Shown in pieces: positions 12,308 through 25,060 of a stretch of DNA of 64,000 nt (its first letter is position 1; every line of letters begins with the position of its first letter). The DNA is from Leptidea sinapis (Eukaryota; Arthropoda; Insecta; Lepidoptera; Pieridae). Below the pieces are notes generated by a model. It had not been told where the DNA came from. It saw only the letters and a list, made by a program, of their open reading frames with translations, and did no database searches. A program made the position numbers and the translations under genes. The stretch spans positions 15,630,501-15,694,500 of the forward strand of contig NC_066269.1 of the NCBI RefSeq assembly GCF_905404315.1. The letters run 5' to 3'.

Positions 12308-12465
12308 TGCTGGGAGACTTTCTTGCGCCACTTCTACTCTGTCAGGGCGCCATTTGTTTCCGAAGCGGTAGTAGTATCTAGTATATTAAAAATGACATCA
12401 AAAAGAATTCTAAAGGAATCAATTTTGAGAAAAGTAAATGCTTTGCCTTTTTAGTCATCTAAATA
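12308..12465 (+). repeat. Repeat C copy 1 (LINE 3'-end type)
   Basis: It shares 'GCGCCATTTGTTTCCGAAGC', 'TAGTATATTA' and 'AATGACATCAAAA' with 13118-13290 and the right half with 33463-33552. It is probably the 3' end of a LINE, since the right ends are alike and the left ends vary. Confidence 0.7.
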
Positions 12466-13117
12466 ATTTGCATTTATTACCACAAACAGCAAATATTAAT
12501 AAAATATTACCTACTTATTTAATTATTACTAAAATGCAAACCAAATATAACTTATTATTTATATATATTATTATTCGTTCCAAACATTAGCTTTAAGTGT
12601 TTAGCCAGTATTTGTTCACAATAAAATATGTTAATTTCCTAATTCCCTCAGTCGCTTTTCCATTTAGTGACCGGCGTAAAGTTATTAAGCCATCACCACG
12701 AATTTGATTATCCATCAAACATTTGATCAAACACAATTTAATGTTGTTCAATTATTGAAGCGACAATTCATTTTATTCGAAACCAACTAATACTCGCGAA
12801 GTTGTCCACGTTAAGTCATATCGTATTTCTACAAGTATGTATATTTTTTGTATCATATTTCCTATTCTACAGTATCTTCATTAATTTGGCCTTTGTTTCC
12901 TGACCAGGATCACAAAGATAATAAAAAAGATGTCGACACACTTACGGTATGAGAAGAAATTGATACTTGTAATAATAGATACTGTTTTAAAGCATAAAAT
13001 GATGAGTGAAATAAAATTTTAATAATTACATCTTCAAATACGATTTAAAAGTACTCTACATTTAAAATTATTTTCTGCTTTCTTGGGCTTATTGTTTTCG
13101 TTACTTAGACCACTTGC

Positions 13118-13290
13118 TGCTGAATGCTGGGAGAGTTTTTTTGCGCCGCTTCTTCTCTCCCAGAGCGCCATTTGTTTCCGAAGCGGTAGCCGTGTCTAGT
13201 ATATTAGAAATGACATCAAAAATAATTCTAATGGAATCAATTTTGAGAAAATAAACGCCTTTTATGCCTTTTTAATGAAACCAATAACCC
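13118..13290 (+). repeat. Repeat C copy 2
   Basis: It starts at 'GCTGAATGCTGGGAGAG' and ends near 'GCCTTTTTAATG'. It aligns with 12308-12465 throughout, with about one difference per ten bases. Confidence 0.72.
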
Positions 13291-13924
13291 CAGTTACGCT
13301 ATAATGATCATAAGATTTATATTAACGCAAAAATAACCAAAAACAAATTAATGACAAAAATTGATAGTTATGTTAATATGAGGTTACGTTACTTTTTCTC
13401 AATAACTTCAGCTGTATTGTAAGTACCCATGAACATGTGCAAAATTACAAAATAAGCATATTATTAAAACTAAGAAGTATGTTTACTAAAAAATAAGATG
13501 TATGCGTACTTTAGGTGTGTGTTAATGATAGGTAAGGTGCGAGTGAGATTATTAGATGTGTGTGAGTTAGTGTGATCCAACGAGTGAACCTTTAATGCGT
13601 ATTGTTTGTGTGTTTAATTTGTACCATAAAGATGATATACTTCGAATCAACAGTTAGTAATTATCAATAGTTTCACAAAACTTTAAATCACGTAAGCTGT
13701 AACATAAATAATAATATGTGCCTATCTCTAAGTCAAGCTACGTTCTAATTAGCATCAGGTAAGGTCGTAGTAACCACAGTTCGTTTGTTTTGCAAATAAC
13801 AGTGATCCGGTTAATTAACGGAGTATTTGTGGTTGTATTTGGCGAACTGCAACCTCTGATACGTTAGGCCGCATTCAAACTGTTAAACTCAAAATTCAGT
13901 TACAAACAATTTGTTATGTTGTAA

Positions 13925-14020
13925 AGATAGCCCTCACTTCTGGGATTAATTACACAAATAAAAGTTGAAAGAAAAATTTTATGAATGATTTGGGGCTCGA
14001 ACCCGACACTACACAATTTA
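13925..14020 (-). repeat. tRNA-like SINE fragment (SINE-T)
   Basis: The plus strand reads 'CTCACTTCTGGGATTAATTA' then 'GGGGCTCGAACCCGACA', the reverse complement of the SINE-T tail and B-box region seen at 53448-53640. The head is lost. Confidence 0.6.
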
Positions 14021-14128
14021 AAACGTAACAAATGTTTAGATTTACAAGAGCGACATCTCAAGTCTATTTCCTAATATGCAAATATTGGGGTTGAGCAGAT
14101 TATCAACTGTATATTAGATCATCTAGAT

Positions 14129-14285
14129 GAAGCCACAACCTGAGAGTTGAACAAATCAAGCAACATTTTATCAACGATATGTCACTCGAACGGTTGTCTT
14201 AGTTGGAAGACTGCTCGCACGGACGCAAGAGGTCGCGGGTTTAAGTCCCTCATTGTTCATAAAATTTTATTTGTTTACAGTTACA
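14129..14285 (+). repeat. tRNA-like SINE (SINE-T) copy
   Basis: It starts with 'CCACAACCTGAGAGTTGAAC' at 14133 and contains a tRNA-like core at 14188-14258. The seven-base ends GAACGGT and ATTGTTC can pair (two G-T pairs). The D-stem is GTCT/AGAC, whereas other copies have GCTC/GAGC. The B-box region reads 'GCGGGTTTAAGTCCC'. The anticodon stem does not pair, so it is not a functional tRNA. Confidence 0.65.
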
Positions 14286-14426
14286 AAAGTAGTAAGCACA
14301 ATTTCTTGACCAACCGTTTCAATGAAGTATTCAGAAAATGTCTCTGTTATGAAAAAAGACAGGCAGACAGAGAAGAAAAATTACCAGTTGATTATTGCTA
14401 TTGTGATGTGATATATACCTGAACAC

Positions 14427-14505
14427 CTCGTTCGAACACTAAGCGAAAATTATGCGATAGAAGATGTAGAGAGACCCACATCTCTACGCAATGTTCGAGA
14501 GTCGT
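14427..14505 (-). mobile_element. LINE-A-like short fragment
   Basis: 'TATGCGATAGAAGATGTAGA' followed by 'CATCTCTACGCAATG' resembles plus-strand positions 3235-3285 of the long LINE-A copy. It is a short, diverged piece. Confidence 0.4.
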
Positions 14506-14670
14506 AAATCACTTGTTATGGTCTTATTTACAAACCTACAAAACTTTTGATAAAGCAATAACGAAAGATAAACTTAAATTAATACTGTCAAATATAAATA
14601 TTTTATTAAAAATTCTTGCTGAATTGTTTGAATGACCAGACCAAATTAAGTAAAATATTTATTTTGTATA

Positions 14671-14851
14671 ATTCACCAGCAGCCAGAACACGTCCACTGC
14701 TGGACAAAGGCCTACCCCAAAGATCTCCACGACGATCGGTCCTGCGTTGTCCTCATCCAACGGTTGTCCATCTTGTGGGGGCCTACCAACACTACGTCTT
14801 CCGGTGCGTGGTCGCCATTCCAGATGTTTCCTGCCCTACGCATATTTAGTA
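14671..14851 (-). mobile_element. RTE-type LINE 3' end fragment
   Basis: Read on the minus strand it gives 'WRPRTGRRSVGRPPQDG' in broken frame and then 'GTGGAGATCTTTGGGGTAGG'. This is the same tail as at 23063, 48562 and 59580. It belongs to the C-terminal end of RTE-clade ORF2 plus the 3' tail. Confidence 0.65.
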
Positions 14852-16105
14852 TAATGAATTATATGATATCTGACAGTAAGGAATACCAATATTTATAACT
14901 GTAACTGTTCTGATAGTTTTTTATCAATATTATCATGTAAATTTTTTTTTACAAGCTCACTAAGATACACAAAAGATATAGAGCTATTATAAAAGGGGTG
15001 AAAGAATTCTTGAAATGAAATTTTTATTTATTTAAATAGTTACACCAACTACACATTATTAGACAATTAATATTTTAGCAAGTACACAAGGGATAGTACA
15101 ATACGACATGTCTTTACAGGTATAAACAACATATACAATAGTACGAAAAGAATAATAAAGTTGAACAAAAATGATGATAGAAAATGACTTAAATACATTT
15201 CTATTATAAAAAATGAGATTTATAAAATATATAACTAAACAACAATACAATAATTTACTTAAAATATTTAACTTACATAACTAATATCTAAATATTTTAA
15301 TGCAGTCGGTTTTAAATTTATTGATATTAACCATAATATGAAAAATATCTATGAATCAAACATATTATGTTAAATGTTCGTGTATATTTTACTAAAAAGA
15401 TTATTGCATCATTTGATTACAGTACAGATTGTGTGAGACGTTAATTGGTATATCGAAGTGCAACACAACATTAATAAATTATTGGAATGATAATTAGTTC
15501 GTAGTTGAAATACATTAATTATATTTCAATTACGAACGTCAGTTGTCATGATGAATATGATTTATTATAAAATATATAATTATGTACAGAAAAAAATTTG
15601 TGAACGTCAAAATAGCCACAGTTTACTTTATACAGATGAATTCTTATAGATTTGGTATGTACATATAATAATTATTGTATATCTATCTTTCTCTTTTTTT
15701 AACTAATGTAATTGACATGTCTTTCTGAAGAACTATCTTGTACGGAGTAAAGTGATACATTTTTTAAATTAGGAGCTATATTATGGACATCCGTAATTAT
15801 TTTAATGATATAAATAAGAAGTAAGGCCTTATTTATGTAATAAAAACACTTATACGTGTTTGTGAACTAATCCGAATGAATGGAAAAAAAATCTACAACA
15901 TTATTTGAAGTTACAAAAATTTATTAATACCTAATAAAAATGATAATATTAAATAATAAAATTCGTGTGTATCCTATGCAATCTAAACATTTCTATTTTC
16001 ATGAAGATTCTTTAGAAGATAAGATAGAGAGATAAAAGATTAAGCCGTAGTCACACGGCATATAGTGTTTTGTAAAAATATCAAATATCAGTATTCGATT
16101 ATATA
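14852..16105. other. AT-rich DNA, unassigned
   Basis: No gene seen. A 16-bp inverted repeat with one mismatch lies at 15497-15512 and 15522-15537 (9-base loop). The remainder is low-complexity AT sequence. Confidence 0.4.
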
Positions 16106-16108
16106 ACA

Positions 16109-16330
16109 CTAGCTGACCCGACAGACGTTGTTCTGTTCATAATTAAAAAAAAAACTCTTGCGGGTGGAATTTCGTAAAATAGCTGACCTCTACTCGGTGA
16201 AAAGAATATTCCTACCAAATTTCAAGTCTTTAGCTCTATTGGTTCCAGAGATATCGTGATGAGTGACTATATACGTGGAAAAGATTTCTCCTCAGACTAA
16301 AAATAAGTCTACCACAATTTACCTTCTTTA
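16109..16330 (-). mobile_element. Helitron-like 3' end
   Basis: The plus strand begins 'CTAGCTGACCCGACAGACGT' at 16109, preceded by A. On the minus strand this is a CTAG terminus followed by T. The adjoining 'CCTACCAAATTTCAAGTCTT' block is the kind seen in small lepidopteran Helitron-like repeats. The other end is not defined. Confidence 0.5.
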
Positions 16331-16554
16331 CATTATTCTTAATTTTTATAGTATAACTAAAACTAAAGTACATACATCAAAGAAGTCTAAGCAACATGCA
16401 TGATATTACAAATTTACCATTTATATTAATTAATTTCTAAGTCTTTATTCACTCAAAGTGCATAGGTAAAATTTTTTGTTATTGATGACATAATGGCTGG
16501 TTGTAAAAAAAATCGATTATGTTTTATTTTTTTCATAAAATTAACTCGGCAAGA

Positions 16555-17362
16555 TACATACAACTGACTGCCGATGTTAACCACTCGAGAGATAAGTTTG
16601 AGGCTATAAAATTCAAGTGGTGTTGATGTAAGTCCCCAAACTGTGCGAAATCGACTGCATGAGTACGGCCTTCGAGCTCGACGCCCAATTAGGTGCCCAC
16701 CGATACGTCACGGGAATCGCGTTCGTCGAAATGAATGGCGTAGAGAACGCAGAACATGGACCCAGGAACTATGGGATAAAATTATGTTTTCCGATGAGTC
16801 ACGATTCAGGTTTAGGCCTGATACAAGAAGGGTGCGAGTGTATCGTCAGCCCGGAAATACTGAAAGACTCAGGTGCATTCAGGAAGATCATCCATACAGC
16901 GGCTCAAAGATTATGGTATGGGCAGGTATTATGAAGAACACGCGAACTGAGGTCGTTTTTGTAAATGGAAACATGAATGCTGAAAATTACGTAAAGGATA
17001 TTCTGAGACCTTATGTCCATCCATTCGGACAAACCTTTAGCTCCGATTTTACGTTAATGCATGACAATGCGCGTTCACATACAGCTCGGCAAACCAGACA
17101 ATATTTGGCAACGGAGAACGTCCAGGTATTGCCCGGGCCTGCACAATGGCCACACCTCAACCCAATCGAGCACGCATGACATGTACCAGAGACGTGTTTT
17201 GAAGGACTTGGACAGAGTGACAACAAACCAACAGCTGAAGGATTTACTGCAATTCCATTCGGAGCGAATACCGCAAGATGACATAAACAGTCTCATTAAT
17301 TCAATGAATTATCGTTGCCGACAAGTTCTGAATAGCAGAGGAGGCCATACTTTATATTAAAA
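16555..17362 (+). pseudogene. Tc1-type DD34E transposase, broken
   Basis: This is a cut-and-paste transposase of the Tc1 group. The main frame (16643-17179) has the end of the DNA-binding part ('RNRLHEYGLRARRP', with 'VSPQTV' just upstream). The first catalytic Asp is in 'FSDESRF' (about residues 49-55) and the second in 'HDNARSHTA' (about 140-148). The Glu is in 'NPIEHA' at the end. I count 34 residues between the second Asp and the Glu, the Tc1 signature. The frame breaks at 17177-17180, where two bases are missing from the usual HAWD sequence; the C-terminus continues in another frame as 'DMYQRRVLKDLDRV' to 17360. The N-terminus is degraded and I see no terminal inverted repeats, so it is a fossil. 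It abuts a LINE-A copy at about 17391. Confidence 0.85.
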
Positions 17363-17390
17363 TTATCCTATTCTTTCACAATAAATTCAT

Positions 17391-18254
17391 TCTCTCTCGG
17401 GAAAATGTCGACCAGTGCCGGGAGAAACTTGTGTCTTCTATCGAGTCCTCTCTCGAGAAGGTCGCGGAATGGGGTAAATTAACCCCCAGAAGACTCAAGT
17501 TTGCACGTTTACCATTTAAAAAATCCCCATATGTCGTATCACCGCTCTTCGACAACACTTCTCTTAAAGCCTCGCCTAGTATCGGAATACTGGGTCTTGA
17601 AATCTCGAGCGATTGTCAATTCCGTGGCCTTCGTGGAGGGCAAAGCCAAATTGGCTTCGTAGAAGCTGGGCGTCATTTATAGAGCACGGCAATACTTCAA
17701 GCCGGTCCACATTCTAGCGCTGTACAAAGCGCAGGTCCGGTCACACAAGTATTGCTGTCATTTCTGGTCTGGTGCACCCCAGTATCAGCTCGATCCATTT
17801 GACCGCGTGCAACGCAGAGCAGCTCGAATTGTCGGGGACCCAGTGCTCTGTGAACGGCTGGATCACTTGGCGTTGCGTAGAGACGTCGCTTCATTGTGTG
17901 TCTTCTACGCGCATTTATAACGGGGAGTGTTCAGAAGAGCTATTTAACTTGATGAACACACATGCCACAAGTTAGGATATCATCCCCACCATCTGGATGT
18001 GTGGCGGTCCTTCACAGTGCGGTTTTCAAGCAGCTTTCTTCCACGTACTACAAAGCTGTGGAATGAGTTTCCTTGTGCGGTGTTGCCGGGACGATACGAC
18101 ATGGGTACCTTCAAAAAAAGCGCATACACCTTCCTTAAAGGCCGGCAACGCTCTTGTGATTCCTCTGGTGTTGCAAGAGAATGTGGGTGGCGGTGATCAC
18201 TTAACACCAGGTGACCCGTACGGTCGTTTGTTCTCCTATTCCATAAAAAAAAAG
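17391..18254 (+). mobile_element. 5'-truncated LINE-A copy (C-terminal reverse transcriptase and tail)
   Basis: It starts in the middle of the reverse transcriptase at 'TCTCTCGGGAAAATGTCGAC', corresponding to about 3775 of the long minus-strand copy, and runs to 'ATTCCATAAAAAAAAA' at 18240-18253. The coding part includes 'MSSIESSLEKVAEWGKL' (17431) and 'SPLFDNTSLKASPSIGI', with several frameshifts up to the C-terminal 'MGTFKKSAYTFLKGRQR'. The catalytic YADD lies upstream of the truncation point. It is a dead copy, collinear with 2880-3775. Confidence 0.87.
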
Positions 18255-18370
18255 AGCTCGGGAATACCCAATGAACTGGAAGTCCAGCACTGTGCTTGGA
18301 TAAGTGTAATAATCAATATTAGCTCATGGAATTATTAACATAGTATCTTTATGTATAATATTGTTCTCAG

Positions 18371-18631
18371 TTTTTTTATGAATATAAGGGACAAGACGAG
18401 CAGGACGTTTAGCTGTAATTGATACGCCCTGCCCATTACAATGCAGTCTCGCTCAAGATTCTTAAAAAACCCAAAATTTCTGAGCGGAACTACAATTGCG
18501 CTCGTCAACATGAGACATAAGATGTCAAGTCTCATTTGCCCAGTAATTTCACTAGCTTCGGTGCGAAAAAAGGCGCCGTTGTGGTACCCATAATCTAGCC
18601 GGTATCCTTTGCAATGGAGCCTCCCACTGGT
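18371..18631 (-). repeat. Repeat B copy
   Basis: It runs from the poly-T 'TTTTTTTATGAATATAAGGG' to 'GCCTCCCACTGGT' on the plus strand, so the element itself is on the minus strand. About 260 bp, slightly shorter than full length. Confidence 0.78.
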
Positions 18632-18634
18632 CTC

Positions 18635-21600
18635 TTCTTTGCTGAAATCTTCTTTGCTTCTCATCACATGTCCTGCCCAAAGCCAATTTAGCTATTTAAC
18701 TGTTCATAACTTTCCATTTCTGTTTTTGTCTTATGTTATTCTTACTCCATCGTACTTTCTTATTTTCAGCAACAACAACGGAGAGAAAGTTAGTTGTCGG
18801 GTATTATTTATATTTGTATCCAATATTTTTTATTATTAAAGTTACGGTACTAGAAAACCTTCACGGTATATGGTACGTTAAAGGGCCGCCGGGTTCGCGA
18901 AAACAAATAACTTTTCAAAGTCGAATCTTAAAAGGCGTCTTAGTCCTGGCTTATGTTTTTTACATCGTTAAGTTATTGCTAATAAAGTAAAGCTGCTATA
19001 AGTATATTAAATAAATCCCAGGGAGATTGAGGTTACTTAAGGCTTAATAATAAAATTTTACGCTAGGAACTGAGTTTAATGTGCTATTTATTTTAATTTA
19101 TTACATTTCGTTGAGGTTTTACTTCTTCAGACAGTCTCGTCACGTAGTATGAAATAATATTTTTTATGATTTTCTCAATAATTATTTTACACTTCTTTTA
19201 TGACAGCTACAAAGAAGTTATCTTTTGCAATATTTAAACAATCTCAACTTTTGACGAGTGTAAGTAAACATATAAGTTAAGTACAAATATATAATAATAT
19301 TATAATATAATTAATTTAAACTGCTTAATTAAAATCTAGAATTATGTGTCCTTTTTATAATTTGATATTGAGAATACATAAATTTTTGATTTGAAAGTAA
19401 AATTTACGTTCACGTGATAAGCGTTAAATACTTAGCTCTTATAAAATGAATTCTTAACAATGTTTATTTTTAATATAACGGATATAATTTAAATTAAATT
19501 ATTACAGTAATCAATCAATTTTCTAAGCTTATTTAAACTTATTTAAACGTCACATAAATCACGAAATATAATGTTATTCTATTCGTAAACTACAATTTTA
19601 AAATGCAACACTTTTAAACTCTGTACCTAGGTTACCACCTGCTGCTCGCCATTTATTATTAAATCTGACACAGTTTACCTTCCCAACCTTTTTAATAATC
19701 TTTTTTAACATGTCGTGTTAGTTTAACACAAATCTTGTAAGTTAAATTAAAACCACTTCCTGTCGTACGATAGGGCTCAAATTTGGAATATTTAAGTACC
19801 TTCGGTGACAGTGCAATACTACTGTATAGTAGTGCTGGCTGATGATGGAGTTGGAAGGTTGGAAGTGGAACTTCTAACTAAACAATACAAACTTATTTAT
19901 ATTGAATTCCCTTGATTTGCCACATTTAACAAATATTGCTGCAGGAATATTTCCTGTGCCTGATGATGAAGATAGAAATGGATTAAAAGTGCAGTTCCGT
20001 AATAAAACCAATATTTAAAAATTAACAAGAAAAATATATTACATTATATATATTATTATATTACATATTCCGCAACTTTCAGCGTAGAGTAAGATGTGCA
20101 AAAACAACTCTACGGTCCCAATATTAATTCTGATGGCCATAACGAATGAAGACAAAGTGCTTACTCGACATTAAGAACAAAGTAAATTCTGTTCGAATTT
20201 CAAATAATACATTAAAAGCGACTTCTTCAGATGCAAGACTTCCTCCGACACAGCGTCTACTGACTTAGTAAGTCTATATCACTGTCCTCTACTATATACC
20301 ACTGGACTGGCGGCCGTAGAAGTGCTTTTGAGCCTGTTTGAAATTCCCCATTTTGGCGCTGTTGGCTAATTAGACAGCGACCGCGGTACTAAAAATAGTG
20401 ACACCCTCAGCAAACATCGATAGATGATGGGAAACAAATTACAAAATAAATTGTCCACTTTATTACGTTGATTCTTGAACTATAAATAACACGGAAAACG
20501 AACAAAATTAATTCAAAAAGAAAAAAAAGAAAAGTGGTCGTGGTGTGTGCTAAAAACTAGATAGCCTAGATTTTAATAAACTCAAATTAATTTTCTGAGT
20601 AAGATAATTATAACATTTAATCAAAAGTGTAAGCACTATGGTTATAAATAAAACTATAATCGCTTTATTCTAGTGAAGCGTAATAAGCCTACTATAACCT
20701 TCGCAAATGCATGATATGAATTAAAAAAATATTAGGTTATTGGAGTTAGTCGTAGAAGAAAATGTTCGTTCCGTAACTCGCTCCTATAACGGTGATACTT
20801 TAAACAATGCTAATAAATCAAAACATTATTTTAATGACTAAGGAGTTTGTTGAATTTACTCTTTATTAATTTAATTCAGCTGTAAATCTGCAGCGTACAT
20901 ATACGAGTATTAAGCCAATTATGTTCGCTAAAATTTACTCGAATTTGAATATTCCAACATAACTTCGACTCAACAAAGTTGTGACTTATATTTTCTTCAT
21001 TAACTGTTGGTATGCCAATACAAAGATTACTCGAGTGCTGTAAGCTTGTATTCCTGTTGACTTTCTATGTTAATTTGAATGCGGAACGGAGGCGAATAAC
21101 GTTATGTTAATTGCGTGAATTTCGTTTAGCACGGAACGGGTTGAAACTTAAAATGGATTTACTTGCGTACGAATTAGTACATATGAGCACAAAACAAAGC
21201 TTTAAAATTTGTTTTTCCATCACTAAATAAATAATACTTAATTTATAATACAATATTTTACAATGTAATTTGTATTAGTTTTCTACACTTCGTATCAATG
21301 AAAGCTTTTACGATGGCAAAACTTATATACCCAAAAACATTATTGAAAAAGGTTCTTATATTTTTGCATTCCATAATAATATATTTAATTATTATTTTAT
21401 TTATTTAGTCTCTTCAAAATTCAAACTTTGTTGAAATCATTCCAATCCTCAGCAAGCGGAATATTTTGAAATTTTGAATTAAATTAATTTTAATATCAAT
21501 ATAATAAAAAGATCAAGTAGGTATATTAGATATTATTGTGTTGTGCGTAATGTTACTCTTTGAATGAATCAATATTGGAGTGATTTGAACTCTTATTTCT

Positions 21601-22830
21601 TTTCTCGACCTGAAATAATACTCCCAGATGGAAGTAAAAGTATGAGAAAAACTAATGAAAAAAGTTTTTGGTCAATCTTAAGGTTTCAGTCTTTTTTCTT
21701 GATAAAATTAATTTCACGAACTCAACTCTTCCGTTTACAATTCACTGACTTAATTTCAATATTGTAAGTACTATTGAATAAACATGGTAATTTTTTTATT
21801 TTATTTAATTCTTCTATCTATATATAAAATAACAGATCAACTACATCCAGTTTTAGTTTTTATTTGGAATAATAACTTAATAAATTTAATCAGTTCAATG
21901 CCATTATATTTTTATTTCGATTGATGAAAAATTTGCTTTGATTTCCAACCGAGTCTAAAATAGAAGATGTTGTCAACTCGTGTGTATTGGAACTGATAAA
22001 ATGAATAAACTTTTCTTTATTTGCTACCTTCTAACTCTAGCATTTATGAAGTATTATAGATTTTCTTTTTATTTGAAAGAAAAAAATATCAATATTACAT
22101 AAATACATGTAGCGAAGTATGTGTAGTAGAACATATCGTGGATACAATAATTGTAAGCCGAAATATCCGAGTAAATTTAGTAAGAATCAGCTACTTTAAT
22201 ATTATTTAATTACTATTATAATAGTCATCTAAATTTATCTTGTGTTCATCTCCCTCAAGACTTAAATATTAAATAAATAAATAATGAAAAAACCTGATGT
22301 TCTAGTTTCAATTTTTCGGTTACATTAATAGCTTGATGAAGATGATGATGAAATGTTTTTTGAAATTTTAAATCTTAATTTTTTTCTAAAAAATGTAAGC
22401 CATAAATAAATCTAAATTCTTCAGGGTTGCAATGAAATCAAAAAGGGATGAAAATTATGTACACATAAAAAAATCCCATCCATCCGCGACATTCAAGACG
22501 GTCTCTTGGGTGTTGAAAAGGTTAAAGTTAAGAAAACTTATTGCGAAACATTCTGATAGACGAAATGTACAAGTTGTTTCAATTATATATTAAAGGACCA
22601 TCAATACAAGCCTTTGAAGTGAAATCTTCTTTGGCGGCGTTGAGCTGGGATGTGTATAAAATGTTAAACTCGAGCCACGACACGTGACCTGATCGAAAAT
22701 TCGTAAGAAAGTCGTTGAAATTATGAGTGAAACTTGATTTTATCTGAGAGATAAACATTTTAATGTAAAATGAATGTAATAATTCTGAAGTATAATTTTC
22801 GATGATTGCTTGGGTTATTTATAACATTAG
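18635..22830. other. Long AT-rich stretch without recognised features
   Basis: About 4.2 kb with no gene or known repeat. Open frames at 18609-18990 and 21564-21767 have no motifs and follow the AT composition. A somewhat GC-richer piece near 20290-20400 ('GACTGGCGGCCGTAGAAG') is unexplained. Confidence 0.4.
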
Positions 22831-22834
22831 AAAT

Positions 22835-22866
22835 GTCTACTCATAAATTGACTTTGACTTTGACAT
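22835..22866 (+). repeat. LINE-like GACTTT tail
   Basis: 'ATTGACTTTGACTTTGACAT' resembles the 3' tail of repeat E (35165 and 58635). Only the tail is visible. Confidence 0.35.
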
Positions 22867-23062
22867 AATATTAAAAAACGCAAAGTAAAGTTATTCCAAG
22901 TTTCAACCTTTGTCACTACAGAATTACATGACATTATTATATACATATATATTACATATTAGTTTATTTATAAATAATTAATATTTACAATTTAATTTCA
23001 GACATGAGGAGATCCGTAAAAGAAGCAATGTTTCCGACATAGTCCAAATAATTGCGAGGGCA

Positions 23063-23157
23063 GAGGCAGTTAGATGAGGTCAGCGCAGGACCGATCGTCG
23101 TGGAAATCTTTGGTGGAGGCCTTTGTCGTCTTCCGGCTGATGATGTTGATGATGAAT
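23063..23157 (+). mobile_element. RTE-type LINE 3' end fragment
   Basis: 'GTCGTGGAAATCTTTGGTGG' then 'GAGGCCTTTGTCGTC' and a GATGATG-rich tail. This is the same 3' end as at 59580-59672. Confidence 0.65.
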
Positions 23158-23159
23158 AT

Positions 23160-24100
23160 TTACCACTTTTTAAATAATATTTAACATACTTTGACACTAC
23201 AATATATGATATAATAGTTACTATTATTGTTTGCTTTGACTAACATTGGTTCCTAGCTCCGTGTGAATATCTCGCATTCTATGTAAATAACATTGTTAGC
23301 ACGGTCCACGGATAGTTATGCAAAGGTATGTCACAAATGTTTGAAACAGATTATCTCATAAATTACTAGATTGTCTGGGGCAGTCTAACACATAATTATG
23401 TTTTATTGTTTCAAATACAACATAATATGTCAAAATATAATTAAAAATATTATTCAATACCAACATAATATGTTGTAAATTAGGCTTAAATTCCATAGTC
23501 TTAAGTCACCTATTCTTCTAGATATTGGGTCTGCTGCACAGTTTAAAATATTTATATTTCAACCAAGAACACATTTCAATTGTTTTTCTGTTTGCAACAT
23601 AAGTTTTCTTACGGCAAAGGAGCCTTCATATTTTCTCGAATCCTTAATGAACTTAAACATGATTATGAATTTCTTTGTGTCCTATCGCATTCCTTTAATT
23701 ACCGTGAATGCAATATATATGGATGGATGGATACCAGATTGGATTTAATATTGTGTAAGTTATTAATTACTTAACCACTTAAATTATGACTCTCGAACTT
23801 ATTGACGTTAATTAAATTTGCAAGTTTTATTGAATGTATATTATATAGATCGTAACTTATAGGATTTTGTGCTTTATTTCAGAGTTACCAAATAATACGT
23901 AATCAAAGCACTATAGTCTGTATTGCATCATGAACTTTACATAATATTGTAAAAGGGCTTAAAGTATGAAATTACCGTTTTATTGTAATAAGTACTTCGA
24001 ATTCACATAGAACCTTCACGGTTTGAGATTTTTGAGTGAAACTTTTCTCACAAGATATCTATGTAGTTTTCTTTTAAAAGATATGCAACATTCGAGTATG
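23160..24100. other. AT-rich DNA, unassigned
   Basis: Nothing recognised. The small open frame at 23580-23774 lacks motifs. Confidence 0.4.
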
Positions 24101-24104
24101 GACT

Positions 24105-24435
24105 TTCAGTTGTTTTTTTTATTAAGCTCAGACAAGAAAGATGGATATTTCAAAGAATCGAGTGATTTTTGAATACGAGTTCTACAGAAATAGCTCGCAA
24201 TATAAATGTTGCGTTTGGAGAGGGGACTGCTAATAAGCGCACCGTCCGTTTTTGATTTAAACGCTTTCGTGGTGGAAACTTTGATTTGAAGACCAATCAC
24301 GAGGAAGACCACCCAGGTGAATAACAATCAAATGAAGGAGATGGTCTGATCCGAGCCAAGCTATCCAGGAATTAGCGGCATGGTTTAACGTTACCTTAAC
24401 AACAATATTTACTCATTTACGTCAAATCACTACTA
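24105..24435 (+). pseudogene. mariner transposase N-terminal remnant
   Basis: This is a decayed DNA-binding part of a mariner-family transposase. With frame changes the plus strand gives 'RVIFEYEFYRNS', 'INVAFGEGTANKRTV', 'FKRFRGGNFDLKTN' and 'DPSQAIQELAAWF', in the order expected for the paired helix-turn-helix domain of mariners (about residues 5-110). The catalytic domain is not seen after about 24435. Many stops and indels mark it as old. It differs in sequence from the mariner remnants at 56 and 62 kb, so it is a separate lineage. Confidence 0.7.
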
Positions 24436-24439
24436 CCAT

Positions 24440-25060
24440 TTATTTCGTGATTTAGACAATTTTCTATGTGATAAAAAGATTTCTTCTCAGGAGGCAGTAC
24501 AAAATGCTTTCACACTGTTTGTCGAATCTATATCACCACAGTTCTATCGCAAAGGCATGAATTACCTTAATAATGGTAATTATATTATTTAAAATATTAT
24601 TATGATAAATAAATAAAAATAACGAATTTCAATTTTTCAGTACACATCGGCAATTTCATATTTTAACCCCTAATATTTACAATTTCTAGGGATAGAATAT
24701 GCTTTCATTGTAATCAATAATAATAATAATCAAATAATAAGGAATTGTGAAGGAAAGCTTGGTTAGACGTTAAGTCACAATATATAAATAGTTCGGTAGC
24801 GTAATTCAGCGGTCACCTTGAAATTTATATCTACATCTGGGCGGAGTATAGGGTTGGTACATACAAAAAGTAAAATTACGATTTGACAATGCGGGCGGTA
24901 CAGCTCAGCTAATTTAACTCGGACAGGGACTAGTCTCGGCGGCGCACGGCATTGCAATAGTTTTGTCTTTCCAAGATTATTTAGCGGCTGTGTAAAACAT
25001 GTGTCTGTGTGCGTGCGCCGATTCGGGAGCTCTAGTATGAAGTTGAAATTCTATTACTGC
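24440..25060. other. Unassigned DNA with a GC-richer patch
   Basis: No gene found. A GC-richer patch at about 24820-25035 ('GTCTCGGCGGCGCACGGCAT') includes a 60-codon minus-strand frame without motifs. It could be an old repeat or a CpG-rich regulatory patch; I cannot tell. Confidence 0.35.

Noticed and set aside
15497..15537. 16-bp inverted repeat with 9-base loop
   Set aside because: One mismatch, AT-rich and isolated; such palindromes are expected by chance in DNA of this composition.
16659..17296. Alternative open frames over the Tc1 transposase
   Set aside because: They are other-phase shadows of the transposase, except the C-terminal continuation at 17179-17360, which I included.
20290..20400. 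GC-richer piece as a promoter
   Set aside because: No TATA, initiator or downstream open frame with any recognisable product.
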